Of a stretch of DNA of 64,000 bases, positions 17,367 through 26,598 are shown one piece after another. Each line of letters begins with the position of its first letter. Position 1 is the stretch's first letter. Below the pieces are notes generated by a model that was not told where the DNA came from, did no database searches, and worked only from the letters and a program-made list of their open reading frames with translations. Position numbers and translations under genes: made by a program. The stretch spans positions 18,325 through 82,324 of the forward strand of contig NZIO01000048.1 of assembly GCA_002689925.1 (NCBI GenBank), read 5' to 3'. Source of the DNA: Candidatus Pelagibacter sp. Lineage in GTDB: Bacteria > Pseudomonadota > Alphaproteobacteria > Pelagibacterales > Pelagibacteraceae.

Positions 17367-17808
17367 TGTTAAAATTTTTAAACTTTCCAAATCCTTTTAT
17401 ATTTAAATTTCTAACATTTATTTTTTTTGAATACTTAAAATGAATTTCAATTCTGCTTTTAGGTTTATTTTTTATTTTTTCTGGCCATTCTATAATTAGA
17501 ATATTTTTATCATTTTCTTCAAATACTCCTAGTTCTAAAATATCCTTATAATTTTTAATTCTATATAAATCGTAATGAAGTATTTTAAATCTTATGCAAT
17601 CATAGTCATAAACTATGTTAAATGTAGGGCTTAAAACCTCAGTTTTTTTAATCCTTTTTTTGATTTGAATATTATTTATTAAAAAACGTGCAAAAGTTGT
17701 TTTACCAACTCCAATTTCCCCAAAAAGTAAAATTAGGCTTCCAGGCTTAATTTTTGTAGAAATTTTCTTTGAAAATAAATAAGTATCTTTCAAAGATTTA
17801 CTTTTCAT
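17356..17808 (-). CDS. tsaE: tRNA threonylcarbamoyladenosine biosynthesis ATPase TsaE
   Basis: This 150-residue P-loop ATPase has Walker A GEIGVGKT at 30-37. The SPTFNIVYDY segment, HYDLYRI and the late IIEWPEK motif, all characteristic of TsaE/YjeE, follow. It cooperates with TsaB, TsaC and TsaD in making t6A37 of ANN-decoding tRNAs; the partners are not in this window. It is the first gene of the coupled tsaE-amgK-murU set and lies 23 bases downstream of ahcY. Confidence 0.92.
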   Translation of the reverse strand: MKSKSLKDTYLFSKKISTKIKPGSLILLFGEIGVGKTTFARFLINNIQIKKRIKKTEVLSPTFNIVYDYDCIRFKILHYDLYRIKNYKDILELGVFEENDKNILIIEWPEKIKNKPKSRIEIHFKYSKKINVRNLNIKGFGKFKNFNNEI

Positions 17809-17831
17809 TGTGGGCTATTTATTGCCTTATT

Positions 17832-19121
17832 TTAATAACGATAAGTGTCTGGCTTATATGGTCCTTCAGTTTTTACACTTATGTAATCAGCTTGATCTTT
17901 AGATAATTTTGTTAATTTTGCTCCTACTTTTTCTAAATGAAGTGTAGCAACCTTCTCATCTAAATGTTTAGGTAAAACATAAACTTTCTTTTCATATTTG
18001 TCTGAATTATTCCATAACTCTATTTGTGCAATTGTTTGATTTGTAAAGGACGCACTCATAACAAAACTTGGATGTCCAGTGGCACAACCTAAATTTACAA
18101 GTCTTCCTTCAGCTAATAAAATAATTCTTTTATTATCTGGTTTTGTCACTTCATGGACCTGTGGTTTAATTTCATCCCATTTGTAATTTTTTAAAGCCTC
18201 TACTTGAATCTCGTTATCAAAGTGTCCAATATTACAAAGTATTGCTCTATCTTTCATATCTCTCATATGATCTGCAGTAACAATATCCTTGTTGCCTGTA
18301 GCCGTAACCACTATGTCAGCTTCTTTAATCATTTCATCCATTAAAACAACTTCGTAACCTTCCATAGCTGCTTGTAAAGCACATATTGGATCTGTTTCGG
18401 TAACCATAACCCTTGCACCACTTTGTCTTAAAGAGGCAGCACTACCTTTACCAACATCTCCAAATCCAGCAACTATTGCAATTTTTCCTGACATCATAAC
18501 GTCTGTTGCTCTTTTTATTCCATCAACTAAACTTTCTCTACAACCATATAAATTATCAAATTTAGATTTAGTTACTGAATCATTAACATTAATGGCAGGA
18601 ACTAGTAATGTACCTTGTTCTTCCATTTTTTTTAATGCAAGTACACCAGTTGTTGTTTCTTCAGATAAACCCTTAATTGATTTAAGCATTTCTTTGTAAT
18701 CTTTATGCATCAAAGCTGTTAAATCTCCTCCATCATCTAAAATCATATTTGCTTTCCAATCTTTTTTTCCTTCAATAGTTTGTTTTACACACCACCAATA
18801 TTCCTCTTCGGTTTCACCTTTCCATGCAAATACAGGAATTCCAACTTTAGCTATTGCAGCAGCTGCATGATCTTGCGTAGAAAAAATATTACATGAAGAC
18901 CATCTAACCTCAGCCCCTAAATCAACTAGCGTTTCTATTAAAACCGCAGTTTGAATTGTCATGTGAAGACAGCCTAAAATTTTTGCTCCTTTAAGTGGAG
19001 ATTTTCCTTTATATTCTGTTCTTAATGCCATCAATCCTGGCATTTCAGTTTCTGCTAATGAAATTTCTTTTCTTCCAAAATCTGCTAATGAGATATCTTT
19101 AACTTTATAATCTTGAGACAT
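17832..19121 (-). CDS. ahcY: Adenosylhomocysteinase
   Basis: This 429-residue NAD-dependent enzyme hydrolyses S-adenosylhomocysteine to adenosine and homocysteine, closing the SAM cycle. Visible signatures are the substrate-binding [15 protein letters not shown] region, [22 protein letters not shown] with the catalytic lysine, the NAD-binding [10 protein letters not shown] at 219-228, and the KPDTYRY C-terminus. The 75-base leader upstream shows no SAM or SAH riboswitch that I could recognise. It lies downstream of chvI-chvG, as in other Alphaproteobacteria. Confidence 0.96.
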   Translation of the reverse strand: MSQDYKVKDISLADFGRKEISLAETEMPGLMALRTEYKGKSPLKGAKILGCLHMTIQTAVLIETLVDLGAEVRWSSCNIFSTQDHAAAAIAKVGIPVFAWKGETEEEYWWCVKQTIEGKKDWKANMILDDGGDLTALMHKDYKEMLKSIKGLSEETTTGVLALKKMEEQGTLLVPAINVNDSVTKSKFDNLYGCRESLVDGIKRATDVMMSGKIAIVAGFGDVGKGSAASLRQSGARVMVTETDPICALQAAMEGYEVVLMDEMIKEADIVVTATGNKDIVTADHMRDMKDRAILCNIGHFDNEIQVEALKNYKWDEIKPQVHEVTKPDNKRIILLAEGRLVNLGCATGHPSFVMSASFTNQTIAQIELWNNSDKYEKKVYVLPKHLDEKVATLHLEKVGAKLTKLSKDQADYISVKTEGPYKPDTYRY

Positions 19122-19196
19122 AATTTACCTTTTTGTATTTTTAAGATATGAAACTTAACAATTAAATATTAATTTATCAACTCGTTACAATTTATA

Positions 19197-20738
19197 TTAT
19201 TTATAAATAGGCAGAATTATCTTTATTCTAGCTCCTTTTTTGCCATTATCCTTGTTTGAAGCAGATATAATGCCTCCATGAAGCTCTACAATATTTTTTA
19301 CTATATTAAGGCCTAAACCTGAATGTTCACCAAATTTTTCTGGTCTATTACTATAAAATCTACTAAAGACTTTATCTATTTTTTTTTCATTAAATCCTGG
19401 ACCCTCGTCCTCAAAAGTTAGCTCAATTTTATTATCAATAAGTTTACAAAAAATTAATATCTCACTATCTGGATAACTAAAGGAAATGGAATTATCTAAA
19501 ATATTTGCAATAACTTGTTCTATTTTACTTTCAACACCATAAATTATTGGTTTTTTACCATTAAGACCATTGCTTATTACTTTAACTATAATTTTTTTAT
19601 TTAGATTAGATAAATCATTATTAAAATCTTCTGTTACAGAGTTTAAAACATTTGTTAAATCTATTTTTTTCATTTCAGCTCTTGAAAAAGTTGCTTCATC
19701 TTTTAACATTTGTGAATAATCTGTTATGAGTCTATCTATTCTTTCTACATCATGTTTTATGATTGTAATTAGTTTTGTCCTTTTATTATTATCTATAGTC
19801 TTATCTAATACTTCTGATGCTGCTTTTAATGAAGCAAGAGGATTTCTTATTTCATGAGTAAGATCAGAAGAAAATGTTTCGGCTATGTTGATTCGCTTAT
19901 ATAAATCTTCTGTCATTTCATTTAACGATCTTGATAATAACCCAACTTCATCTGCTCTTGATAAATATTTTTCAACTTTATCAATTTTTTGATCTTTTTC
20001 TTTTTTAGCTTTTGTATATTGAACTAAAACTCTAATTGGTTTTAAAATGTATCTATTTAGAATAACTGAAAAAATAATTATAACAATCGTTACATAAAAA
20101 ACTGTTCTTAAAATAAAATTTTTTCTTTCTGTGACTGCAACTAAGATGTCATTCGCAACTTCAGAAATAACAATATAACCTTCTGTAGAATTTTCTTTTT
20201 TAAATGACTTTATAGTGATTACATAAAAATCATTATTAATTCTTTTTCCTAAAACTAATTTTTGATTATTTTTCTTAGAATGTTCCTTTACAAAATTCTC
20301 TATATTAAAAATACTTTGTTTTTTTTCTTTGTTTTTAATTTTTGTATCTTTCTCTTTTTCAAGTTTACCAATTTTTGTTTCTTCAATTTTTTGACTTTCA
20401 ACAAAAGATTCTTTTGCTAAATCTAAAGTATTTGTATCAGCTATTAATTTAAAATTTAAATCATATAACTGTAATCTATCTAAATTTTGAAACAAAAATC
20501 TAGAAGACAATAAAAATTCTAGTACACTTTTTTTATTAAATTCTATTTCTAATCTATTAAGATGATTTGATATATTTTCAATAACTTTTGAATGTTGAAT
20601 GGATCTATTTTTAATTAAATTTGGTTTTATTGCTTGAAGATAAAGAATAGTAAAAATTCCAAGAAACAAAAATATAATAAGATTAACAAATAAAAATTTA
20701 CTGAGAATTGAGCTTGATCTTATAAAATTTAATCTCAT
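19197..20738 (-). CDS. chvG: Sensor histidine kinase ChvG
   Basis: This 513-residue membrane kinase has two membrane helices (about 14-34 and 209-228) flanking a periplasmic sensor region with a lysine/glutamate-rich stretch (about 118-142). A HAMP linker follows, then a dimerisation domain with phospho-acceptor His295 in DLTHEIRNPLASL. The ATPase domain shows the N, G1 and G2 boxes (ILDNSISF, FEDEGPGF, GLGLNIV). Its start codon overlaps the chvI stop (TAATG). In Alphaproteobacteria, ChvG/ExoS responds to envelope and acid stress and phosphorylates ChvI. Confidence 0.88.
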   Translation of the reverse strand: MRLNFIRSSSILSKFLFVNLIIFLFLGIFTILYLQAIKPNLIKNRSIQHSKVIENISNHLNRLEIEFNKKSVLEFLLSSRFLFQNLDRLQLYDLNFKLIADTNTLDLAKESFVESQKIEETKIGKLEKEKDTKIKNKEKKQSIFNIENFVKEHSKKNNQKLVLGKRINNDFYVITIKSFKKENSTEGYIVISEVANDILVAVTERKNFILRTVFYVTIVIIIFSVILNRYILKPIRVLVQYTKAKKEKDQKIDKVEKYLSRADEVGLLSRSLNEMTEDLYKRINIAETFSSDLTHEIRNPLASLKAASEVLDKTIDNNKRTKLITIIKHDVERIDRLITDYSQMLKDEATFSRAEMKKIDLTNVLNSVTEDFNNDLSNLNKKIIVKVISNGLNGKKPIIYGVESKIEQVIANILDNSISFSYPDSEILIFCKLIDNKIELTFEDEGPGFNEKKIDKVFSRFYSNRPEKFGEHSGLGLNIVKNIVELHGGIISASNKDNGKKGARIKIILPIYK

Positions 20739-21436
20739 TAACTAACATTCCATCTATAACCACTACCATAACGAGTTTCTATTGCAGAAAAATTTTGATC
20801 TACTTTTTTAAATTTTTTTCTTATTCGTTTTACATGACTGTCAATAGTACGATCTTCTATATCTGTGTTATCTTTATAAGCAATATCCATTAGTTGTGCT
20901 CTTTCTTTAATCACACCAGGTCTTTTTGCTAACTCCTTAACTATTAAAAATTCAGTAGTTGTCAATTTATCTGGCAAGCTTTTTCCATCCCATTCACATT
21001 CGAGCTGTGAAGAATCAAGTTTTAATTTTCCCTGGGAAATAATGTTTTTATTATCATCTTTTTCTGTATTATTTTTTCTTAATTGGACTCTAATTCTTTC
21101 AATTAAAATCTTAACTGAAAACCCACTTGATTTTTTTATAAAGTCATCAGCACCAAGCTTTAGTCCAAGGAGCTCATCGACTTCTTCTTCTTTAGAAGTT
21201 AAAAAAATTATTGGGATGTTAGTTTTTTTTCTCAAGCGTTGCAAAAGTTCTTCTCCATCCATCCTAGGCATTTTTATGTCTATCACAGCAAGATCTGGTG
21301 GTGACCTATTCATTCCAACTAGGGCGCTTTCTGCATTAATATAAGTTTGAACTTTAAAACCTTCGTGTTCTAAGGCCATACTAATAGTAGTTAGTATGTT
21401 TCTATCATCATCAACTAAAGCAATTGTGTGACTCAT
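20738..21436 (-). CDS. chvI: Response regulator ChvI (OmpR/PhoB type)
   Basis: This 232-residue regulator has a receiver domain at about 3-122 with acidic residues in LVDDD and phospho-acceptor Asp53 in VIDIKMPRMDG. The usual K-P after the conserved lysine is K-K here (FIKKSSG). The C-terminal winged helix (about 135-230) includes TTEFLIVKELAKRPG and TIDSHVKRIRKKF. It is coupled to the chvG kinase gene. It follows polA with a 57-base gap that probably contains its promoter. The ChvG/ChvI assignment rests on sequence character plus synteny with ahcY. Confidence 0.9.
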   Translation of the reverse strand: MSHTIALVDDDRNILTTISMALEHEGFKVQTYINAESALVGMNRSPPDLAVIDIKMPRMDGEELLQRLRKKTNIPIIFLTSKEEEVDELLGLKLGADDFIKKSSGFSVKILIERIRVQLRKNNTEKDDNKNIISQGKLKLDSSQLECEWDGKSLPDKLTTTEFLIVKELAKRPGVIKERAQLMDIAYKDNTDIEDRTIDSHVKRIRKKFKKVDQNFSAIETRYGSGYRWNVS

Positions 21437-21493
21437 AAATTAATTTTACTATTATAAAAGTACTAAATTGTTCTAATTTGGGCAATCAATACA

Positions 21494-24268
21494 TTAATGC
21501 AGTATACCCCAGTTATTACCAATATTTATATCTACAGTTAATGCTGTTGAGAACGAGTGTAGGTCACTTTTAGTTACGCTCGACATTTCTTTTTTGATAA
21601 TTTTAGATATGTCTTCAACATCTTCGTTGGATACTTCAAAAATAAGCTCATCATGGATTTGAAGTAAAATTTTTGATTTTGTATTTTTTAAACTCTGAAA
21701 TTTTTTGTTTAATCTAATCATAGCTAATCTCATTATTTCTGAAGCTGATCCTTGAATTGGAGCATTTATTGCTGCTCTTTCTTGAAAATTTCTTACATTA
21801 AAATTTTTATCATTTATACCATTGAAATGTGACCTTCTTCCAAAAATATTATTAACATAACCACTTTTTCTACAAAATTTAATAGTGCTATCCATATATT
21901 TTTTAATTTCTGGAAATTTTAAAAAGTAAGATTTTAGAAATTCTTCAGCTTCATGGTTTGAAACATTAATTTGTTTTGCAAGTCCATATTGAGATATTCC
22001 ATAAATTATTCCAAAATTTATAGCCTTAGCTTTTCTTCTTATATCTTTGTCAACTTTTTTTATATCAATATTAAATACTTGGCTTGCAGTTAAAGAATGA
22101 ATATCTTCATTATTTTTAAAAGCTTTTTTAAGTTCACTCACATCCGCTAAATCAGCTAAAATTCTCATTTCAATTTGATTGTAGTCTGCTGAAATTAATG
22201 TAAAACCTTTTTCTGCTACAAATGCCTTTCTAATATTCTTACCATCTTCCGATTTAATTGGTATATTCTGTAAATTAGGATTGCTAGAAGCTAATCTTCC
22301 AGTAGTAGTTGCTGCTAATAAAAAAGAAGTATGAACTCTTTTTGTATTTGGATTAATGTGCTCTGGCAAAGAATCTGAGTAAGTATTTTTAAGTTTAGAT
22401 ACTTGTCTCCAGTCTAAAATTAATTGTGGAAATATATGTCCCTTAAATGCTAAATCCTCAAGGACATTTGCACTTGTAGCAAAACTACCTTTTCTGGTTT
22501 TTTTTAAACCTGCTATTTTTAATTGATTATAAATTATTTCTCCTAGTTGTTTGGGAGAACCAATATTGAATTCTTTTTTAGAAATTTTAAAAATTTTCTT
22601 TTCTAAATCTTTAATTTTCTTTTCAAAATTTAATGATAAATCTTTTAAAAATTTACTATTAATTTTAATACCTTCTATTTCCATAAAAGCTAATATTTTG
22701 ATTAAAGGTTTTTCAAAGAATTCATAAATATCTTTTAATTTTTCTAGTTGTAGGTTTTTATAGAAAATTTTATATAATCGATAAGTAATATCTGCATCTT
22801 CTGAGGCATACTCCATAGCTTTTTTAATATCAACTTCACTAAAATTAATTTCTTTTTTTCCTGTACCTACCACATCTTTGAAAGTGATAGTTTTGTGATT
22901 AAGATGAATATGGGATAAAGTATCCATGTTGTGTCGATTTTTACCAGCACTTAAAACATAAGACATTAACATGGTATCTTCCATTGAGCTCATTTGAATA
23001 CCTTGTTTATACAAAACAATAAAATCAAACTTAATATTTTGGCCAATCTTTTTTATGTTTTTGTCTTCTAGAATTTGTTTTAACTTTTTTAGAACTACCT
23101 CTTTTTTAAGACAACCTTTTGATTTGTGGCCAATAGGAATATAACAAGCTTTTCCAATTTTTGTACTTAGAGAAATACCTATCAAATCTGTTTGATGTGC
23201 ATCTAATGAGCTAGTTTCTGTATCTATGACAAATTCTTTATTTTTTGTTGCTTCTTTAATCCATTCATCTATTTCATTTGCATCTTTTATTAAATGATAA
23301 TTCTTTTTATCAATATTTTGATTTTGTTTTATAGGTTCGTGTTTTTCATTTGTGCTTGATAAATTTGGTTCTCCATATGTTGAGATAGCTGTGCTTAATA
23401 ATCTATTAAATTCCATTTCTCTTAAAAACTTATAGAGCTTATCCTTGTCTACTTCATTTAATTTAAAATCATTTATATTTCTAATAACTGGAACATCTTT
23501 TTTTAATTGAACTAATTTTTTGCTTAGAATTGCTTTATCTTTATTTTCAATAAGTGTTTCTCTTCTTTTGTTCTGCTTAATTTCTTGAGCTTTTTCTAAT
23601 AATTTTTCTAAAGTTCCATAATTGTTTATCAGTTCTGCTGCAGTTTTAACTCCTATTCCAGGAACACCAGGAACGTTATCACTTGAGTCTCCAGCAAGTG
23701 CTTGAACATCAATTACCTTTTTTGGATCAACACCAAATTTATTTTTTATATCTTCAGGAGTTATGAATTTGTTTTTCATTGGGTCATATAGACGAACATT
23801 TTTTTTATAAAGTTGCATTAAATCTTTGTCAGAAGATATAATTGTAACCTTTCCACCTTCTTTTAAAACTTGTTCTGTATATGTAGCTATCAAATCGTCT
23901 GCTTCGTAATTTAGTAAATCGACTGATGGTAAATTAAATGCTAGTACAGATTTTCTTATATATTCAAATTGTGGTGCCAAATCATCTGGAGCTTCTGACC
24001 TATTAGCTTTATATTCAGAATAAATTTCGTTTCTAAAAGTTTTTCTTGCTGAATCAAAAATAACCGCAAAGTGAGTTGGTTTTTCTAAGTTATCATCTGA
24101 CTTTGACTCTTTTAATAATTTAAATAACATACTGCAAAAGCCACTAACAGCACCTGTTGGAAGCCCATCACTTTTTCTTGTTAGTGGAGGTAGAGCATAA
24201 TAAGCTCGAAAAATATATCCTGAACCATCAACTAAATAATAATGATTGTTTTCTTTTTTTAGAGACAT
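21494..24268 (-). CDS. polA: DNA polymerase I
   Basis: This 924-residue protein has all three PolA domains. The 5'-3' exonuclease (about 1-300) shows YLVDGSGYIFRAYYALP and GDSSDNVPGVPGIG. The 3'-5' proofreading domain (about 325-510) has an intact DTETSSLDA and the Y-x-x-x-D motif (YASEDADIT). The polymerase domain has DYNQIEMR, the O-helix RRKAKAINFGIIYG and QIHDELIF. It fills repair gaps and removes RNA primers. The proofreading aspartates are present, so the exonuclease is probably active. Confidence 0.97.
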   Translation of the reverse strand: MSLKKENNHYYLVDGSGYIFRAYYALPPLTRKSDGLPTGAVSGFCSMLFKLLKESKSDDNLEKPTHFAVIFDSARKTFRNEIYSEYKANRSEAPDDLAPQFEYIRKSVLAFNLPSVDLLNYEADDLIATYTEQVLKEGGKVTIISSDKDLMQLYKKNVRLYDPMKNKFITPEDIKNKFGVDPKKVIDVQALAGDSSDNVPGVPGIGVKTAAELINNYGTLEKLLEKAQEIKQNKRRETLIENKDKAILSKKLVQLKKDVPVIRNINDFKLNEVDKDKLYKFLREMEFNRLLSTAISTYGEPNLSSTNEKHEPIKQNQNIDKKNYHLIKDANEIDEWIKEATKNKEFVIDTETSSLDAHQTDLIGISLSTKIGKACYIPIGHKSKGCLKKEVVLKKLKQILEDKNIKKIGQNIKFDFIVLYKQGIQMSSMEDTMLMSYVLSAGKNRHNMDTLSHIHLNHKTITFKDVVGTGKKEINFSEVDIKKAMEYASEDADITYRLYKIFYKNLQLEKLKDIYEFFEKPLIKILAFMEIEGIKINSKFLKDLSLNFEKKIKDLEKKIFKISKKEFNIGSPKQLGEIIYNQLKIAGLKKTRKGSFATSANVLEDLAFKGHIFPQLILDWRQVSKLKNTYSDSLPEHINPNTKRVHTSFLLAATTTGRLASSNPNLQNIPIKSEDGKNIRKAFVAEKGFTLISADYNQIEMRILADLADVSELKKAFKNNEDIHSLTASQVFNIDIKKVDKDIRRKAKAINFGIIYGISQYGLAKQINVSNHEAEEFLKSYFLKFPEIKKYMDSTIKFCRKSGYVNNIFGRRSHFNGINDKNFNVRNFQERAAINAPIQGSASEIMRLAMIRLNKKFQSLKNTKSKILLQIHDELIFEVSNEDVEDISKIIKKEMSSVTKSDLHSFSTALTVDINIGNNWGILH

Positions 24269-24314
24269 ATATTAATATTTTAATTAAAGTCTAATTAATT
24301 TAAAGTTAAAATTC

Positions 24315-25241
24315 ATGAATGAAAATAATGCATTATCTATAAATAATTTAAACAAAATTTATTCTAACAAATTAAATAATACAGAAAAAGCTCTTGATAA
24401 CATCAGTTTAGAGATAAAACAGGGTGAAATATTTGGCTTGCTAGGCCAAAATGGTGCAGGCAAAACAACATTTTTAAATATCTTATCAGGAACGGTAATA
24501 AAAAATTCTGGTAAGGTAAATGTATGGGGGTTTGATCTTGATGTAAATCCAAGACAGGTTAGATCTTCTATAGGTATTGTTCCACAAGAGATTAACTTAG
24601 ATCCTTTTTTTAGTCCAAAATCGATTTTAGAACTTCAAGCTGGACTATTTGGTGTTCCAAAGAAAGATCAAATTACAGATGAAATTTTAAAATTAGTTTC
24701 TCTTGAAAAACAAGCTAATGCCTACTCAAGAGGTTTGTCAGGTGGTATGAAAAGAAGGTTGCTTATAGCAAAAGCACTTGTTCATCAACCACCTATATTA
24801 ATTTTAGATGAACCAAGCGCAGGAATAGACGTTCAATTAAGAAAAGAATTATGGTTAAATATCAAAAGCTTGCATAAAAGTGGTGTTACAATCATTTTAA
24901 CTACTCACAATTTATATGAAGCACAAGAAATGTGTGATCGAATTGCGATCTTAAAAAAAGGTAAATTAATTGCATTAGATACTACAAATAACCTTTTACA
25001 AAAATTAAAAACAAAAAAAATAACGTTTAGTGTTGAAAACATAGATAATTTTTCTAATAAACAATTAAAAAATGTTATTTTTTCTATTAATAAAAATCAA
25101 ATAACTGCTACTTTCCGAAGAAATCAAAATAATATAGAAGAAATAATAAATTTTTTAAAGCTAGATAAATTAAAAATATTAGATATTTCAACAGATAATG
25201 GAGATCTGGAAGATGTATTTATTCAACTTACAAAAAACTAG
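24315..25241 (+). CDS. ABC-2 type transporter ATP-binding protein without a local permease
   Basis: This 308-residue ATPase has Walker A GQNGAGKTT, signature LSGGMKRRL, Walker B ILILDEPSAGID and the H-loop TTHN. A C-terminal extension (about 225-308) is typical of the YadG/NodI/DrrA branch. That branch pairs with an ABC-2 membrane protein such as YadH for export of lipids, polysaccharides or drugs. No such permease is adjacent. The next gene is bioY, and this ATPase lacks the features that would mark it as an ECF energising subunit. Its partner must be elsewhere, or it works with BioY, which is less likely. Confidence 0.85.
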   Translation: MNENNALSINNLNKIYSNKLNNTEKALDNISLEIKQGEIFGLLGQNGAGKTTFLNILSGTVIKNSGKVNVWGFDLDVNPRQVRSSIGIVPQEINLDPFFSPKSILELQAGLFGVPKKDQITDEILKLVSLEKQANAYSRGLSGGMKRRLLIAKALVHQPPILILDEPSAGIDVQLRKELWLNIKSLHKSGVTIILTTHNLYEAQEMCDRIAILKKGKLIALDTTNNLLQKLKTKKITFSVENIDNFSNKQLKNVIFSINKNQITATFRRNQNNIEEIINFLKLDKLKILDISTDNGDLEDVFIQLTKN

Positions 25242-25277
25242 CTTTATTTATAAAAAATATTAAAGTAAGATATATAA

Positions 25278-25853
25278 ATGGAAGCTGTTAACAAAATTTA
25301 TTTCAATAAAACAATTAAATTTATTTTAATTTCTTTATTGGGATCTGCTTTATTAACAATATCTGCAAAATTTAAAATACCTTTTTATCCTGTGCCAATG
25401 ACAATGCAAACTTTTGTTGTTCTATTTCTTGGAATAGCTTTTGGTTATAAGATTGGTTTAGCAACTGTATCTCTTTATTTGTTAGAAGGTATTTTTGGAC
25501 TTCCAGTATTTGCTAACTCTCCAGAAAAAGGTATTGGTTTAATTTATTTTACTGGACCAACAATGGGTTATTTAATTGGATTTATGTTTGCTGTTTATTT
25601 TGCAGGAACATCTAAAAATCTGGATTATAAAAATAAGAAACCATTTATAAACTTTGTTAATATATTTTTTAGATTAGTTTTCTCTGTAAGCTGGATTTAT
25701 ATTCTGGGTTTACTGTGGCTAGGAAATTTAATTGGATGGGATAAACCAATTTTTAAATTAGGAGCTGAGCCTTTCTTGCTAGCAGAATTATTTAAAATAA
25801 TATTACTAACTTTGCTCTATCCATTGATTAAAAAAATTAAAAAAATTATCTAG
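25278..25853 (+). CDS. bioY: Biotin transporter BioY (ECF S-component)
   Basis: This 191-residue membrane protein has about six helices. It carries the BioY signature PFYPVPMTMQTFVVLFLG, the LYLLEGIFGLPVFA segment and GPTMGYLIGF. BioY binds biotin and can transport it alone or with EcfA/EcfT. No ecfAT genes are near, so it may act alone or share an energising module. The 3' end overlaps the convergent regA gene by eight bases, leaving no room for a terminator. Confidence 0.9.
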   Translation: MEAVNKIYFNKTIKFILISLLGSALLTISAKFKIPFYPVPMTMQTFVVLFLGIAFGYKIGLATVSLYLLEGIFGLPVFANSPEKGIGLIYFTGPTMGYLIGFMFAVYFAGTSKNLDYKNKKPFINFVNIFFRLVFSVSWIYILGLLWLGNLIGWDKPIFKLGAEPFLLAELFKIILLTLLYPLIKKIKKII

Positions 25854-26430
25854 GTGATTTTTTAGATAGAATCCTTTGCAAAGTTCTTCTATGCATTTTT
25901 AGTCTACGAGCTGTTTCTGATACATTTCTATTACATAGTTCAAAAACTCTATGGATATGTTCCCATTTTACTCTATCAGCTGACATTGGGTTTTCAGGAG
26001 GTTTTGCTTTAGACCCTAGGCTTGCTAGAAGTGCAGACTCTACATCGTCTGCATCAACTGGTTTAGCTAAATAATCAATTGCTCCTGCTTTTACAGCTGC
26101 TACAGCGGTTGGAATATTTCCATAACCGGTCAACATAATTATTCTACTATCCTTGTTTACTTTCTGTATTTCTTTTACAACCTCCAGTCCGTTTCCATCT
26201 TCAAGCCTTAAATCAATAACAGCGAAACCTGGGGGTGAATTTAAAACTGAGCTAATGCCTGCCTTTACACTTTCAGCCTGAGTAACTGAAAAGCCTTTTT
26301 TCTCCATTGCTCTTGACAATCTGTCTCTTAAAGGAGAGTCATCATCCACTATAAGTAGTGATTTATTAGCAAAATCAATGATTTTTAATAATTTTACGGG
26401 TTCTTTCAAATTTTTTTGATTTATTGTCAT
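25846..26430 (-). CDS. regA: Redox response regulator RegA/ActR/PrrA
   Basis: This 194-residue protein has a receiver domain at about 24-135, phospho-acceptor Asp73 (VIDLRLEDGNG) and the T-G-Y-G-N-I-P-T-A-V-A motif. A proline-rich linker and a Fis-type helix-turn-helix (about 155-190, NVSETARRLKMHRRTLQRIL) follow. The near-invariant RegA/ActR recognition helix is intact. RegA controls redox-dependent energy, carbon and nitrogen genes after phosphorylation by RegB. The cognate kinase gene lies about 3.3 kb away (29700-30986), separated by a plus-strand polyamine operon. A TAGTTA-G-TAACTA palindrome begins 11 bases before the start codon. Confidence 0.92.
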   Translation of the reverse strand: MTINQKNLKEPVKLLKIIDFANKSLLIVDDDSPLRDRLSRAMEKKGFSVTQAESVKAGISSVLNSPPGFAVIDLRLEDGNGLEVVKEIQKVNKDSRIIMLTGYGNIPTAVAAVKAGAIDYLAKPVDADDVESALLASLGSKAKPPENPMSADRVKWEHIHRVFELCNRNVSETARRLKMHRRTLQRILSKKSPR

Positions 26431-26440
26431 TCTGTATATC

Positions 26441-26453
26441 TAGTTAGTAACTA
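26441..26453. promoter_or_regulatory. Palindrome between regA and the decarboxylase operon
   Basis: A perfect TAGTTA-G-TAACTA palindrome lies 11 bases upstream of the regA start. The rest of the 168-base divergent region is A/T-rich. It also has an inverted TTATTAA/TTAATAA pair (near 26550-26575) and an AAAGGGG Shine-Dalgarno at 26583-26589 for the decarboxylase. A very similar TAGTTA/TAACTA pair occurs at 6836-6851. Confidence 0.35.
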
Positions 26454-26598
26454 AAAAAAAAAATTCAAGTATAAAAAGAATCTAATTTGGGGAAAAGAAT
26501 CTCTTTACATTACTACTCATTTCTATAAAAAAAGAAAAAAGTAAGAAATTTTTATTAATTTTTTTAATAATTTTATATAAACAAAGGGGCTATATAAA

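Noticed and set aside
19122..19196. SAM or SAH riboswitch before ahcY
   Set aside because: The 75-base leader shows no recognisable aptamer core; metK has no leader at all because it overlaps lnt.
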